From: Owenia fusiformis | Taxonomy: Eukaryota; Annelida; Polychaeta; Sabellida; Oweniidae | Assembly: GCA_903813345.2 (NCBI GenBank) | Contig: CAIIXF020000010.1 | Span: forward strand, 1,605,169 to 1,669,168 | DNA length: 64,000 bases | Reading direction: 5' to 3' | Shown here: positions 47,326-58,811 of the stretch, one piece after another | Numbering within the stretch: position 1 is the first letter of the stretch | How the letters are laid out: every line of letters begins with the position of its first letter | The notes under the pieces: generated by a model | Databases searched by the model: none | The model's input: only the letters and a program-made list of their open reading frames with translations | What the model was told of the DNA's origin: nothing | Made by a program: the position numbers and the translations under genes

Positions 47326-47492
47326 TGAATGATAAAGTGATAAATCTGATGTTTAACTGGTTGAGCAAAGCCAAGAAATTTTCTTTGAAGTTTCATTATT
47401 GCGCTCAGTGTTGTCATTAAGGAGCAAAAACAGCCTGGTCAAACGAACCTGTTTCCCATCAAAATTAGGTGGTCCGTAACAGGATGTGCTGG

Positions 47493-47867
47493 TCAAAATG
47501 ACCAGCATTTCAAAAAAGGTGCTGGTCCGTATAAAGTCTCACTGGTCAATAAATTTATGATTGTTTTAAGCACTTCAACATCTCTATTGCAGGATGAATA
47601 ATATGGAAGGTACATTTCTCTACATACTTTGCAAAACATCTTTTGTGACTGGCTGTCGTACAACAGCCAGTCAAACTGCTTCCCCCAGGCAGGCAAAAAT
47701 GATCTTTCTCGTTTATCTTTCTCGTACTGTTTTTGTTGTTTCTTTTTCTTTTTCACTCGAATTGGCCACATTTTCACAGAGGAAGTAGAACATTTAATTC
47801 TCCCTAAAATTGATTCGCTAAACCGAGTATTACATACAATTACCGAACGCCCATAAGAAAAGCCCAT
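47493..47867 (-). pseudogene. hAT/ZNF862-like N-terminal zinc-finger fragment
   Basis: The ORF contains KRERSFLPAWGKQFDWLLYD followed by SQSQKMFCKVCRE. This is the pattern (F..AW...F.WL.YD......CK.C) of the TTF/BED-like zinc finger at the start of ZNF862/KIAA1586-type proteins, which derive from hAT transposases. A basic Lys-rich segment (KKKKKQQKQ) precedes it, as usual. The finger is only half complete before the frame changes character. It looks like a decayed copy rather than a working gene. A long hairpin covers its 5' end. Confidence 0.5.
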
Positions 47868-47957
47868 AAAAAAGCTAGGCGTTCGGTAATTGTATGTAAT
47901 ACTCGGTTTAGCGAATCGATTCTAGCGAGAATTAAATGTTCTACTTCCTCCGTGAAA
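47771..47957. mobile_element. 187-bp hairpin
   Basis: Arms 47771-47851 and 47878-47957 are complementary with few mismatches (GGAAGTAGAACATTTAATTC; CGCTAAACCGAGTATTACAT) around a 26-base loop. It overlaps the start of the ZNF862-like ORF. Because both arms carry gene-like sequence, it may be a terminal fold-over of that gene rather than a MITE. Confidence 0.85.
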
Positions 47958-47959
47958 AA

Positions 47960-50900
47960 GGAAGTTTTGAAAAATGAACCAGATATCTGCTGAATACGCT
48001 CGTGTCAAGGTAAATATCGATCAAGATGACCACAAACAATAGAGTAAACCTGCGGACACATATTCTAGAGGTATGTAGGTATCATAAAAACAAGCTGGTC
48101 CAAAGGGTCCAGCACCTGGGCAACTTTTGCCGGACCGGAGGACAATCAACTGGTCCCTGACCGCCAGTCCGCTTGTTAATGTTAACACTGAATGCACTGT
48201 CATTTCACCATACTTGTGGAGTACCAAAATGACCTTTGATACTTGATTCTGGTCCTTGTCATACAGCAGCTTGGGTTTACAGCTCTTACTTCCATTCCCA
48301 GGTAGCTATACTCCCACAAGACATACTGTCGATATAATACCTAAAAATTCCAGGAAACATTCCCGTATGCATCATAATCCCCATATCCGATTAGGTCCTA
48401 TTGATGGCCAAGCACTATACCTATTACCATTTCATCAAGGATAGCATTATCCATTTCGTGCAATCAAATGAGTTACTTACTATATGAAGATGCAACTTTA
48501 AACATGTCATATTATGTTATGTTATCTCATCTGTGAAGTCCCAGTTGTATCATAAGAAATCCTCAATTTTTTATTTATTTAGTTATAACACTAGTTTTTG
48601 TCAAAGCCCAAAGGGGACATGCCATTAAGAGGCCATTCTCTGACTTAGTCATTTTTTCAAAAGTGTGAAAATAAAAAACCTCATGAAAAGTTCTTAAAAT
48701 ATTCTGAATAACAAGTTGAATATATATATTTAATGATGGCACAAGCAAAAGTCTGAAAATTAATATGAAATGAGGGGTTTTGACAGATGCAAAAGATGGT
48801 AGATTTGTGATGAAGAAATAGAGGTTTTTGCAGTAACAACACAATTACCTCGAAGTTATCAGTTATGAGAGGCTGGGGACTAAACTTGACATAATTTTCA
48901 ATCTCAGATTAACAGTAGTATCTAACTTAAGCTGGACAGCCACTCAAAATGTATATGGAGCCCATAAGATACATTTTTCTCAATTGAAGTCACTATTTCT
49001 GTTTTTAGCTTCAGAGGATAGGAGGTACATGAACATGCTAAGTTTACCTAGATCACAAGCCTTAACAGAAAAATAAAGTATATAGGAATAGAGTTGATAT
49101 GTGTGAGAACCTTAAACTTCCCATTTTATTGGGGATGGGACTTGTGATTCATGTGTATTTCTAACTTTTTCACATGTGCATGGATCTAAAATTGTGGCAG
49201 CTATCTTGGATTTGTCATATATGTAGACATGGTTCGTTGTGCTGAATTTGTTTCAAAATAACATTTCTTGTATACCTTCCATAAGGGAGATAGGCATTTG
49301 AAATTGAATACAGATAGTATACTTGACATTTAATGCAGTAAACAGTAATATAATTCATTCTTACATAATAAGTGAGTCCAGACAAAAAGTTGTTATTGTG
49401 TTAGTTTAACTGGGCATAAATTACACTCATTGGCCTTGGTTTTCTTAAATGGCTTGGATAAAATGTTGTTCTATTTATTCACAAATGGAGTATAGTGCAA
49501 TATATAAGTTCACATTCATTCCATCCTCTTGTAGAAATGAATTGCATTTTATTTCATCTCAAATATAGAACATAAAAATATAATAAAAAACAAGTTTCTA
49601 TTAATTGCAAAAGTTAGCTTCCATGTCATGACTGAGTTTGGGTTCCGCTTCTCGAGAAAAAAGATATTCCCTCTGGAAATATCGTATTGACCGTTGCTAT
49701 ACGATCCATATTTAGTCCTCCCTGCAAATAACATTGATATACAGTATATATATGACATCGAGGATCTTGGGTTTTGGTAATGTGGGACATGAGTTGCTAC
49801 TTTTTGAATCTCATATTCAATATTCTTTCTTTAAACCCTCATATTTAATATTTTTGAAGTGGTAATTCAATTATTTACCTATTTGTTATTCTTTATCCCA
49901 TAGTTGAGCTCGTTCCGCTCTGTTAGGTAACATGAAAACATATTTATGATATTTTGCAAATGCATGGAAAAAGTGATATCAGTGGAATACGAAAATATTT
50001 CACAGATGTCACCTTTTGCCAGGGATTTGAAAACTACCACCAATATGATATGTTTTGTTACATAGTGATTTCAAGACATCACGGGGCCGGGGATGAATGA
50101 ATGAATGGATGTTTTTTTGATATGTTTGTTTAGATTTATAGGTGAACTATGGGATAAATAGAACATCCTATGAATTTTCGTGATATCGTGTTAATCCACT
50201 CATTGATATCAATATCTGCGCTAATTCGCTATGCTAACTTGGCAAGATATTGATATCAACTCAGAGATAAAGATGAAATCATTTAAAATCATATGATATC
50301 CTATACATATCCTTAACTGTGCCACAACTTTCTCACATGTTATATTTTGGCAAAGGCCATCATTTTTTTTTCCTTGAATTTATACTTTTGTTCTTCATTT
50401 TAGAAATGAGAGGAAATCTTTGATTTTCCTTGTATTTAAGTTGCTTAAATGTTGCTCTGTGATATTGATAAAATTCAATAGTAATCCATTACAGTCACAG
50501 TCGAAATGTACCCATTGCTAGCCTAGAACCTACCAGAATAGCATTTGCATTTTGCCAATATTGCCCTATGTGCTTTTCCATGAAAATAATTTTAATCGTA
50601 CTTTCTTCAGTATTTCATATATTACATTTTAATATATTTAAATTGGTTTATATAAATATATTATTTACTTAGAGAAGAATAAATAAAGAAATTTTTGTAA
50701 AAACACCAATAATGGAATATGATCTTTAAATGACTGTTGTGTTGAACATCAAAGGTCAAAATTTGCTGAAATTGTATTTTTATAAAGCACAAATGATTTT
50801 TCTTCAATAAGATAAGCATTATTATCAGATATCTTTGGGGGCTAAAAAGGGCCCTTAATGACACCTGTCCTTTTCAAAAAATCAAGTTTAAATATATTGT

Positions 50901-51280
50901 TCACATGATTGTAGTTTTTATTGCAATCACTGTGTTAATTTCAGTTCAACTTTTTTTCATAAACTTTTTCATAAAATCTTTCTTTCATATGCATGAACTT
51001 TGTCTTTCAAGAGTCTGTCTTGAATGTTCATGTGAGTAATTGTATGTAACTTTAAACACCCGCATGGGTGTCAGTTGCCTGTGAACTGAATACAGTTACA
51101 AGAATAGTTGATAAACACAAACAACTGCACTACACAAAACTTGTAAAGTAGTAGCAAATAGTAGCAATAATGTCTTACTGGAACTTAGAATACAGTAGCA
51201 ATATGGATTGACCATTTGCCACGGTTGGTTGAAACATTGAAGTGACTTGTAGCTGAGAAGGCAGTATCTGTCCCAGCTCT
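47960..51280. other. Gene-free stretch with repeat debris
   Basis: It holds GGTCC/CTGGTC-rich sequence at 48090-48180 related to that near 47470-47540, the diverged half hairpin at 49650-49745, and a short inverted pair TTGATATCAATATCT / AGATATTGATATCAA at 50202-50257. No gene is recognised. Confidence 0.45.
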
Positions 51281-51306
51281 GTGGATGCAGGTCCTAATAC
51301 TGATTG

Positions 51307-51714
51307 TTATGGTTGTGTGGCCGGAGCCTGTTGTGTAACATTGGGCATCTGTGGGGCCTGCATTTGTAAATGGAGGGGCTGTGCACCCGAAATACTTGGG
51401 AATAAGGGTGGCTGCTCGGCAACATTATGTTGGGTTGAAGTGTTCGTCAATGAGCCATGCAATAATGGCACATGCAAGCCGGATGACGGAGCAGGTGCAG
51501 AGTGGGTAGCAACAGATATAGCATAAGAGTTTCCTAAAGCTGAAGATAGTATAGGGTGGCCTAATGCCGCAGTAGATGCTGATGCAGGAAGGAGGGGTAC
51601 GGAAGTTGGTAATGTAGGCATACCTGGCATGGATGATGAGGTAGTCTGCCTGGAGGCTGCAGCATCTGCTAGCATATGTAACGTTCCGTCTGGTCCTGGA
51701 GCCGAGTATGCCAT
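51307..51714 (-). CDS. Pro/Ala/Ser/Thr-rich ORF downstream of the SGNH fragment
   Basis: A 135-codon ATG-started ORF with low-complexity sequence (for example PTLPTSVPLLPASAS). It lies behind a good acceptor (ATTTAACTTTTCAG, cut at about 51719). The SGNH-like exon upstream on the minus strand ends next to a GTAAGT donor, so the two could be spliced, but the SGNH frame has a TGA at its end. No domain is seen. Probably part of the same repeat gene. Confidence 0.35.
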   Translation of the reverse strand: MAYSAPGPDGTLHMLADAAASRQTTSSSMPGMPTLPTSVPLLPASASTAALGHPILSSALGNSYAISVATHSAPAPSSGLHVPLLHGSLTNTSTQHNVAEQPPLFPSISGAQPLHLQMQAPQMPNVTQQAPATQP

Positions 51715-51950
51715 GTTTTCTGAAAAGTTAAATTTTTTTTACATCTGCTGGAGCCTAAGAGGCCATCTGTAACTGCGTATTGCATAAAACTGAATATGTC
51801 ATTATGTGTATATAAGATGCAATATATAAATCTACAAAGGCTTTATATTAAGAACTGTATGCCTAAAGATATGAAAAATGTTAAACGTAAATAACTTTGT
51901 AAATATAGACTCCCTGGCACAATTATAAGAGGTGCCGCTCTTTTACTTAC

Positions 51951-52600
51951 TCAAAGATGTAGATGTTGTTTCACTACCCCCACCCATGAATACTGCAGTT
52001 CCTTCTCGCCAAAAGTGTTCAGGTAGACTGGATCAATAAGGTGTTGCGTAAATGAGTCTGGCTCTTCCCAAAGAGAGGGATGGAAAAAGAACCGAAGTTG
52101 GGGGGAATGAAGCTGGTTGATTTTGTGGAACAATTGTATGTTGGTCCCAATAATGACTGCATTAAAGGTAAGGGCTAGTGAAGGGTCATAAAGGTGTCTG
52201 TTGGAGGGGTTCCAGTGTCTCGGATAAAGGGACCCGATGTATACCGTTTGTACCGATGGGTTGAAGGCCAAAACATTGGCCGCCAGGTCCACAATATCGC
52301 TGGCGAGTTGAGCTGGTAGGGAGTCGGGGGGGGGGGGGGGGGGGGGGGTTTGGAGATGATGGAGGGGAAGGGGATGTCATTTTCCCCAATCTGTAAGATT
52401 ACCACCTTAGCCTGGGTTTGCCATATTCGTGTTGTAACTTTGTTTGAGATTCTCAATACGGTGGCCCCCAGCCAACCATGGAGGTGAAAACTAGCCCCTA
52501 TCTCTTTTTCTTCTTGCTTGAGAGTAGGAGCATCCCCCTTTTCAATCCTAGATATAAAGGAATGTCCCACTACATCTACAGTCAATGGGGTTTTAGATGT
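51951..52600 (-). pseudogene. SGNH-hydrolase-like repeat gene, frameshifted at a G tract
   Basis: The first frame has VDVVGHSFISRIEKG (block I, Gly-His-Ser in place of Gly-Asp-Ser) and KVVILQIGENDIPFP (block III, GxND). After a 23-G tract the reading moves to another frame. That frame continues LPAQLASDIVDLAANVLAF, VQTVYIGSLYPRHWNP and FGEKELQYSWVGVVKQHL. The last is the block V region, where DPVYLN stands for the expected DGVHLN, losing the catalytic His. In marine invertebrates such SGNH-like genes are commonly repetitive and retroelement-associated (recall, untested). Frame break plus lost His argue for a pseudogene. Confidence 0.6.
52326..52348. repeat. 23-bp poly-G tract
   Basis: It lies inside the SGNH-like frame, where it encodes poly-Pro on the minus strand. 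The coding frame differs on its two sides. Length may be unreliable in the assembly. Confidence 0.9.
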
Positions 52601-52688
52601 AATAGGGGGAAAAATTGGGATGCCTTCCAAAACAAATATCAGGAAATATTTCAAGAAATAATCGTAAATACACGCATCCAACTTACCT

Positions 52689-53198
52689 ATTTGTCAATGA
52701 ATTGGGTTTGGTACCCTTCCTTTTCTTGAAATCCAAGAATCTGCAAAAGGCCAGCAGAAGTATGGCTGGATGCAGAATGATGACAGCAAAATCGTCATGG
52801 TTTGTAATACATTCTTCCTCTTGGCCGCACTTTGAAGATAGGAGATCTATCCACTGTTCCTTTGTAACATACAGCCTCTTTGGAATCTAGAAGATCCGCC
52901 CGATCACATCCCATTTCAAGATCTGTTTTCTTGCAGATGCAGAAATCCAGTACTTCAGGAATTTCATCATTTTCAGCCTCTTCTAATTCCATCTCTCTCA
53001 GTTCTTCTTCTGTGTATTCAGGCTCGAACTGGTAACCCTGTCAATATCCCCCAGAATGTCGTCAAAATCTTCAAAGTTATTCATCTTTTTTTGCGTGTTT
53101 TCCAGTATTTTTTTCAATATGGCTGGTAGTGTCTCGCGCATGCGCAGACGAGACTTGTGACGTTTTTTTGTTATCTTATCAGCAATCTGATCAGCCAA
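52689..53198 (-). pseudogene. P2X7-C-terminal-domain-like gene fragment
   Basis: The minus strand reads MADQIADKITKKR through ILENTQKKMNNFEDFDDILG. After a one-frame shift it reads FEPEYTEEELREMELEEA, then VLDFCICKK, and after another shift EEECITNHDDFAVIILHPAI and FLDFKKRKGTKPNSL before a GTAAGT donor. The acidic FEPEYTEEEL leader and the Cys-rich part plus ECITNHxxF resemble invertebrate proteins with a P2X7-type cytoplasmic zinc domain, a repeated family. Two frameshifts indicate decay. The SGNH-like fragment follows about 90 bp downstream. Confidence 0.5.
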
Positions 53199-53416
53199 TA
53201 AGATAACGATCTATGAGGAGAGTCGGTGACGTCAATTATTAAGCCACGCCCCTTAAAAACTTGAATTCATTTTACATGTAACAAGACAAAATATTTTTCA
53301 TATTTTTTTTAATTGTTAAGATAATTTATTTCACCAAAATATCATACATCATTGAGTACATATATGTGTTTCCTACAATATAAAAGCATATTTGCATCGG
53401 GGAGGAATATTCCTTT

Positions 53417-54137
53417 AAATGTTGCTGTTCCATCTTTGGACGTATTAAACTCTTTTGTTGTTAGTATTTTTTTCGCAAGTTTTTTACTTATGTCTTTATT
53501 TGGAGAAGTATTGCTACTGTTTAAGATATCAGCAATAGATGTATTTTCAGGTGTGGCTGAAGTTGATGTTGAAGGCCTGACAGGACTAAATTTTATAGGC
53601 GAAGTTCCAGTATCAGAAAATGTTATTAATTTATGTGTACCTTTCTTTGGGGTGCTACTGTGTATTCCAATATCGGAAGAACTTGCAGAGTCAATGGTGT
53701 CATCAATGATTATAAATTTCTGCTGAATGGCATGTACACGACTGTACCAGTCTCTTATTGACTTCTTCTTCCCTCCACGTCTTTGAAGGTTGTATAGTGC
53801 ACATGTGTTACATTGTTCATCATTATGTGGGTAATATACAAATATTACTGAATCATCACACTTTGCTGATGTTCCCCTTTTTTACATTAGCCATCCGCCA
53901 GTAGAAACTTTTGTAAATTCTGTCTGGATGGACTTCACAATCGTCATGATGAATATTTATTGTAAAATGTTCTAAAAGGTCCTTTTCAAATTCCCTGCAG
54001 AATAATGGTTTTACCTTTTTAGTTATTTCAGCACATTTTTGAGCACGATTTCCACACACGATTTCCACACACCCTACACATGTTTTAATATAATCCAAGT
54101 GTTTCTCTTTAGATGATGCCATTTTGATAACATCCAA
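53417..54137 (-). pseudogene. RAG1-N-like zinc-binding repeat gene, copy 1
   Basis: It starts MASSKEKHLDYIKTCVGC, then EIVCGNRAQKCAEI, then FCREFEKDLLEHFTINIHHD and CEVHPDRIYKSFYWRMANVK. A one-frame shift at an A6G4 tract (about 53875) leads to SAKCDDSVIFVYYPHNDEQC and a Ser/Thr-rich linker. C..C, a His, and VHPDRI(C)xx(C)YWRM match the zinc-binding region of the RAG1 N-terminus and mollusc N-RAG-type transposons, from memory of the pattern. The two Cys of the last motif are Tyr and Phe here (IYKSFYW), so metal binding is damaged. A related copy lies at 45290-46140. Confidence 0.55.
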
Positions 54138-54139
54138 CT

Positions 54140-55640
54140 AGTTTGCATGTGAGTTCTTATTATGTCCACAAGAAGAAAGTATGTTAAAGCTAAATACACT
54201 ATGGCTGTTTTAAAAACAATCAGCTGATGTGAAACTGGACTCTGGAAAGGATGGAATTCTGGTGTTAAAGTGACTTTCTGCCTTATTTTAACCATATATT
54301 TGCCAGTGCAATTTAAGAAGATTTAAAAACTGTTTATCGGGGATATCTAGTTTCCTAGCTAAATGAACAAGGGTTCATATTTTTGAGAAACCAGACTTGA
54401 GTGATTAGTCATAATGTGTTAGTCCCCTATTTTAACAAGCCAGAAAAGGGTGAATTCTTTCCAAAAACAGAGAACCTTAAGTTGAGTGACAGTCATCTTG
54501 TTTACTTTTGTTGCTGTGCAACAAACCAGTAAGCATGCGCAGCGTAAGCAGAAGTCTTATCTGGAAGCAATTAATCATTCCAGGGGCTGAGAATAAAGAG
54601 TTCAGTTACTAGCCTGTTTGCAGGCATGTGCACAAATATTTTATTTTTCATACTCTAGCTACCTGTATTCCTCATTAGGAGAGGTGATATAAATGAGTTT
54701 TTGTAAGGTTAATCTTACTGAATCATGCTGGCCTTATATACACCATGATATCTATTATATAAGACTATTAATGATATCATTCTGGTCAAGTAGACTGATT
54801 TCCTTAGAAAATGTTCTGGACGATCATTGTTATTGTTACTTGGGATTGCGTTGTCAAAGACTTTGTGCTTTAAGGCAATAATGCCTGTTTGCTTCTGATG
54901 ACAAGGCCCACACTAAGCCATTTATACTAGCTGACCTATACCAATGTTTTTCCAAATGTCACACAATGAAAGTATTCCCATGATATTGTTGAGTTTTTTT
55001 TTCAATTTTATTTTGCAATTAACACAAGTTGTTAAATTTTCTTGGATAAGAATTACATTATACGGGTTTGACTGTATGTAGGGTATGATGTGCATATTTT
55101 TGTTTATGTTCTTCATGTTGTGTATTGTGTTGTGTATATGTCTATGCATGTTGTGTATGTTGCTGTAAAACTTGTTATGAATGCTGGAATTGTTGCCCAG
55201 AATGATGTAGGGATGGTAACGCTCAAAGGTAGTGTGAGATGATGATGGCAGGGAGTCAGTTAACTTCCCTGTTTGCTATACATTCATATTTCTCCCTCCT
55301 TTTCTTCAACTGGTTGCTTTTGTATGTTTTTCCCCCTATTTGATGGCATGTCTTTTTAAGAAAGAGGAAGGTGAGTTACACCTTTCCATTACAGCTACTG
55401 TGTGGCAACATATAATAAAAGTTACATGGTTTATACAGTTGTTCTAAGGCAGACATATATTTGTTTTAAATAGTCTGCAATTGTTATGAATAATCAAGAT
55501 GACTACAAGACTGTATGAGATGCAAAATATGGTAATATAAAGCAGTGGTCTTCTGTCCATTATTTCTTTAAATGCTCATCCAGAAGCTAAAGAAAAAAAA
55601 ACAACAACAAATTATTGCAGATATGCTTTATAGCAATTGA
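54140..55640. other. Gene-free stretch
   Basis: No gene is recognised apart from the repeat at 55088. It is AT-rich and contains short ORFs only. Confidence 0.4.
55088..55178. repeat. TGTGTATG-rich repeat, copy 2
   Basis: Nearly identical to 47237-47325, in the same orientation, 7.85 kb away. Confidence 0.85.
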
Positions 55641-55657
55641 TTTTGATACAAAATATG

Positions 55658-55756
55658 TACCTTTTTTAAGTAGAGCCCTCTTCTTTCTACCCCCATCCCG
55701 ATCACTCGCGTACTTTAACCATTTTTTATGACATCCTCTGACTCCGCTCTTGGCTG
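55658..55756 (-). CDS. Possible single exon, unrecognised
   Basis: The minus strand has an acceptor TTACCATTACAG, an open segment reading AAKSGVRGCHKKWLKYASDR then DGGRKKRALLKK, and a donor GTACAT. The basic W-containing helix could belong to a Myb/SANT- or MADF-like DNA-binding domain, but this is too short to assign. Its partner exons were not identified. Confidence 0.35.
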
Positions 55757-56029
55757 CGTCTGTAATGGTAAATGTTAGACAAGGCTTCGGAACATTTGAT
55801 ATTACATTACACTCAAAAACACATGACATTTCAATTTCTGAGCAGTTATTTCTGATTGTTTTACATATTTTATTTCAACTTAACACTTAAACATTATTTA
55901 TAAATATAAATATTTCAATCATAACCTCAATTTCTAGAACCTACATGACCTAAGTGAAACTGAACATTACCTTTGATGACCTGGGCATAATATTATGTAA
56001 TACTGTCATTAATCATAAGCACTCATTGG

Positions 56030-56800
56030 CATAGTATGGCTACGGAAATGTTCATTTATGTGGTTTCGAGGTGGCTGTCTGCATCTCTGCCATTGTGGGT
56101 GGAGTAAGTTGAGGTCCTTCCTCAATATCACAGTCCAGGTTTGGGATTGGTCAGAGGCAGCACACACCTCTGTCTGAGTCGCAGCGTGCTTCTGAGGGAT
56201 AACTTCTGTCACTCTGACGCCCAAGTTCGTCATAAGTTTCTGCTGCTTTCTCCTGGCAAGCGACCGCCATGGCCACTTCTAGTGCCTGCAGCTCATCAAT
56301 GATAGTTTGGCCAAGGGACGACATTACTGCTGGTGGATGCGTAGGTTGTCAATCACTCTCTGCATCTTCTGGATCCGTATTTATGGTACTGGATGGAATC
56401 AGCGGGGCAGTCACTACCGTGGTGGGCGTAGTCATTGGCACTGGCAAGCTCAACTCGGCCAGAGACTCACAGAACATCTCTGAAGGAGGGATACTATCAA
56501 TCTCTTGAGTTGCAACTGTTTGGATATCTCGCCTCTGGGGACGAGACGTCACAACCCTCATAGTGGCGTTGTTTGATTTCTTGTGGGTAACCGTCCTCTA
56601 GTGTCTGTTTAAGGCTCCCTCTGTTCGAAATTGGCGTCTGCACCTCTTCCCTCTGGCACGTCTCTTCCTACATTGGTAGTGGGGAACGGTATTCTCCTGG
56701 AAGGAGTGGGCAAGAATTACTGATGGTAAAAACCTAGAACCTCCATGACCTAAGTGAATCTGAAAACCAACAAAGCACATGTTTAAATATAATATTGTGC
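56030..56800 (-). pseudogene. C2H2-finger repeat ORF, copy A
   Basis: After a CTCCTTCCAG acceptor the minus strand reads ENTVPHYQCRKRRARGKRC, then RRQFRTEGALNRH, a single C2H2-like finger (F-x5-L-x2-H-x5-H). Then come TMRVVTSRPQ, SLAELSLPVPMTTP, the acidic PEDAESD segment and a remnant of the SSLGQ..IDE helix region, ending GPQLTPPTMAEMQ. CAG-to-TAG at the finger (RH*RTVTH), another stop after AESD, and deletions inactivate it. Two further copies follow. Function unknown. Confidence 0.6.
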
Positions 56801-57199
56801 TGAAGCTAATAAAACATTACCTTTGATGACCTGGGCAATTGTCTTTCATTCATTTATTTAATATACCAGGAAGAGTGCAGAGAAGCTTATCAGCATATTT
56901 ATATCCATATAAAAACATGCTGGTACAGTTAATATGTTAAACATGGTGAACAAGCCAATACCTATGGGTGAAACTTCCACAAAAGTGATTACTGTAAACA
57001 TACAAACATACATGTAAACTATATAAATGAATTTGGCACAAAATATGTGGTTATCATGAAAAAACTGTGAAATATATCTTGGATTCAGTGGATAATATAT
57101 ATATAGGTCTACCCTTACTATTAATCTACCTTAACAGTTATAACACTCTTACTAGACAATATTGTATCAGGCCAGAACTAAAATTATATAACCTCACTG

Positions 57200-58174
57200 T
57201 GTAATATCAACCTTCTAATTGTATTGCCACAAACCATTCGCTACGACAATGTGATCTCCAGTACATCAAGGTAACTATCTTCAAGGGCCTCCAAGTGAAC
57301 AGAACTTTATTTCTTTAAGAAGTTAAATGAAACTGAATCTTCAGAATCCTAGGATTTGCAACAGACACCTAGCACCAGTTATAGGACTGTGCAACCAATG
57401 TTGGAAACAGTTAATCAAAAGAATTACAATCTTGCGCTGTGACAGTAGAATTATGGCATCAACTTATAGATAACTATGGTAAAGACAATCCATATAAGAT
57501 TAGTATTACATGGAGAACCTTTCAGTACTGAATTCTCAGGTTATGCACTGAATGGCAACTATTGTCGCTAATCAGATATAAACCATGGACTCTGAGCTTG
57601 TCCGATTCTTAACGCAATAGTAAATTATGACACTTGAAAGAATAATGATTGGTTTAGTTGAAGATAATTGCAAGTTAATCAAAATGATCACTCAGAATCT
57701 TTAAGTACCTAATTCTCAGGTTATGCACTGAATGGCAACTATTGTCGCTAACTCAAATATAAACCATGGACTCAGAACTTGTCCGATTCTAAAGTTTGAA
57801 ATGATTTTCAGAAGTAAAAGTAATTTCACTAAATAATAGCCGAAAAACTGACGTCCGAACAGGAGTTGTCTCACTTGTGATGCTTCTTTATCAAATATTG
57901 CGCTCACCATGTATACTCTGTTGAATTCTAGTAGTTGAAGATCACTTGAATTTCTCGAGCCCTGAACAATATTAAGATGACGCTAAGCTGACGAAGAATT
58001 AGTGGTAGACCTAATTAACTAATAAATGATCAGGGTAAGATGAGATAAGGAAACTAAGGTCAATAAGTATAAAAAAAGTAAATAAAATAGCGATGATGCA
58101 TCACAATGGCGAACGCTGAATAATTCGCAATAAAATAACACTAAAACACTGAACGTGACCTCTAGAACGTTACA
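57200..58174 (-). mobile_element. LTR (minus strand) with polypurine tract
   Basis: On the minus strand the internal sequence AAAGGAGGGGATGG, a good polypurine tract, is followed directly by TGTAACGTTCTAGAGG, a typical LTR start. An AATAAA lies at about 57313. A plausible end ATATTACA lies at 57200, giving about 975 bp; the 3' boundary is uncertain. Inside are two direct copies of an 80-bp block (57535-57612 and 57710-57790) containing TTATGCACTGAATGGCAACT. A truncated second copy of the LTR start lies at 63205-63385. Confidence 0.6.
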
Positions 58175-58679
58175 CCATCCCCTCCTTTGAAAACCTGATC
58201 TTCTATGATCAGAGGCTACCCTGCAACTATAAGAATATAAAAAAAATATATTGAAACACCAAAACGGTTGTTTCACACATAAATGAATATAATGTCATTA
58301 ATTAATAGCTACGTTTAAGGTGCTTTTCATACATGGTAGCAATACTCAAAATACTGATAACATTTAAGCACCATGCCTGCTACATTTTAAAATACTTTTA
58401 CACAAAAGGTTAATATATGATATATGCTATACATATTTACACATATGTCACAGTTCCCTAACGGCACATTTGTACCTGGCACGAACATGCAAAATGTCGC
58501 CACTTGCCATTTGCTACAGACACAAAATGCCAGACACCAACCGCCATTACAGAAACTTTGAAACCACGATACGTCACCACTTCTGGTGGCGACATAACAA
58601 AATTTCATAAAAATATGATACTCTATGAAACTTGTCTTTGAAATGAAAATAAACACTGTCTCTGATAAAATTGCGTAAT

Positions 58680-58811
58680 ATTATGTAATTCTGTCACTGA
58701 TATAAGTGTTCATTTTATGGTTGGTCGAAATGTTCATTTTCTAGGCCTCCAGGCGGCTGCCTGTATCTCTTCTGCAGTCGGCGGAGCAAGTTGAGGCCCC
58801 ACCTCAATACC
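58680..58811 (-). pseudogene. C2H2-finger repeat ORF, copy B, 3' part
   Basis: The minus strand reads GIEVGPQLAPPTAEEIQAA then AWRPRK and a stop. It is the C-terminus of the ORF that continues at 62411-63228, separated from it by the non-LTR retrotransposon. Copy A has the same ending (GPQLTPPTMAEMQ), which confirms the join. Confidence 0.8.

Noticed and set aside
51281-51526. Cys/Gly-rich plus-strand ORF (GCVAGACCVTLGICGAC), toxin- or metallothionein-like
   Set aside because: Shadow of the minus-strand Pro/Ala/Ser/Thr-rich ORF; no start context or Cys spacing of a known family.
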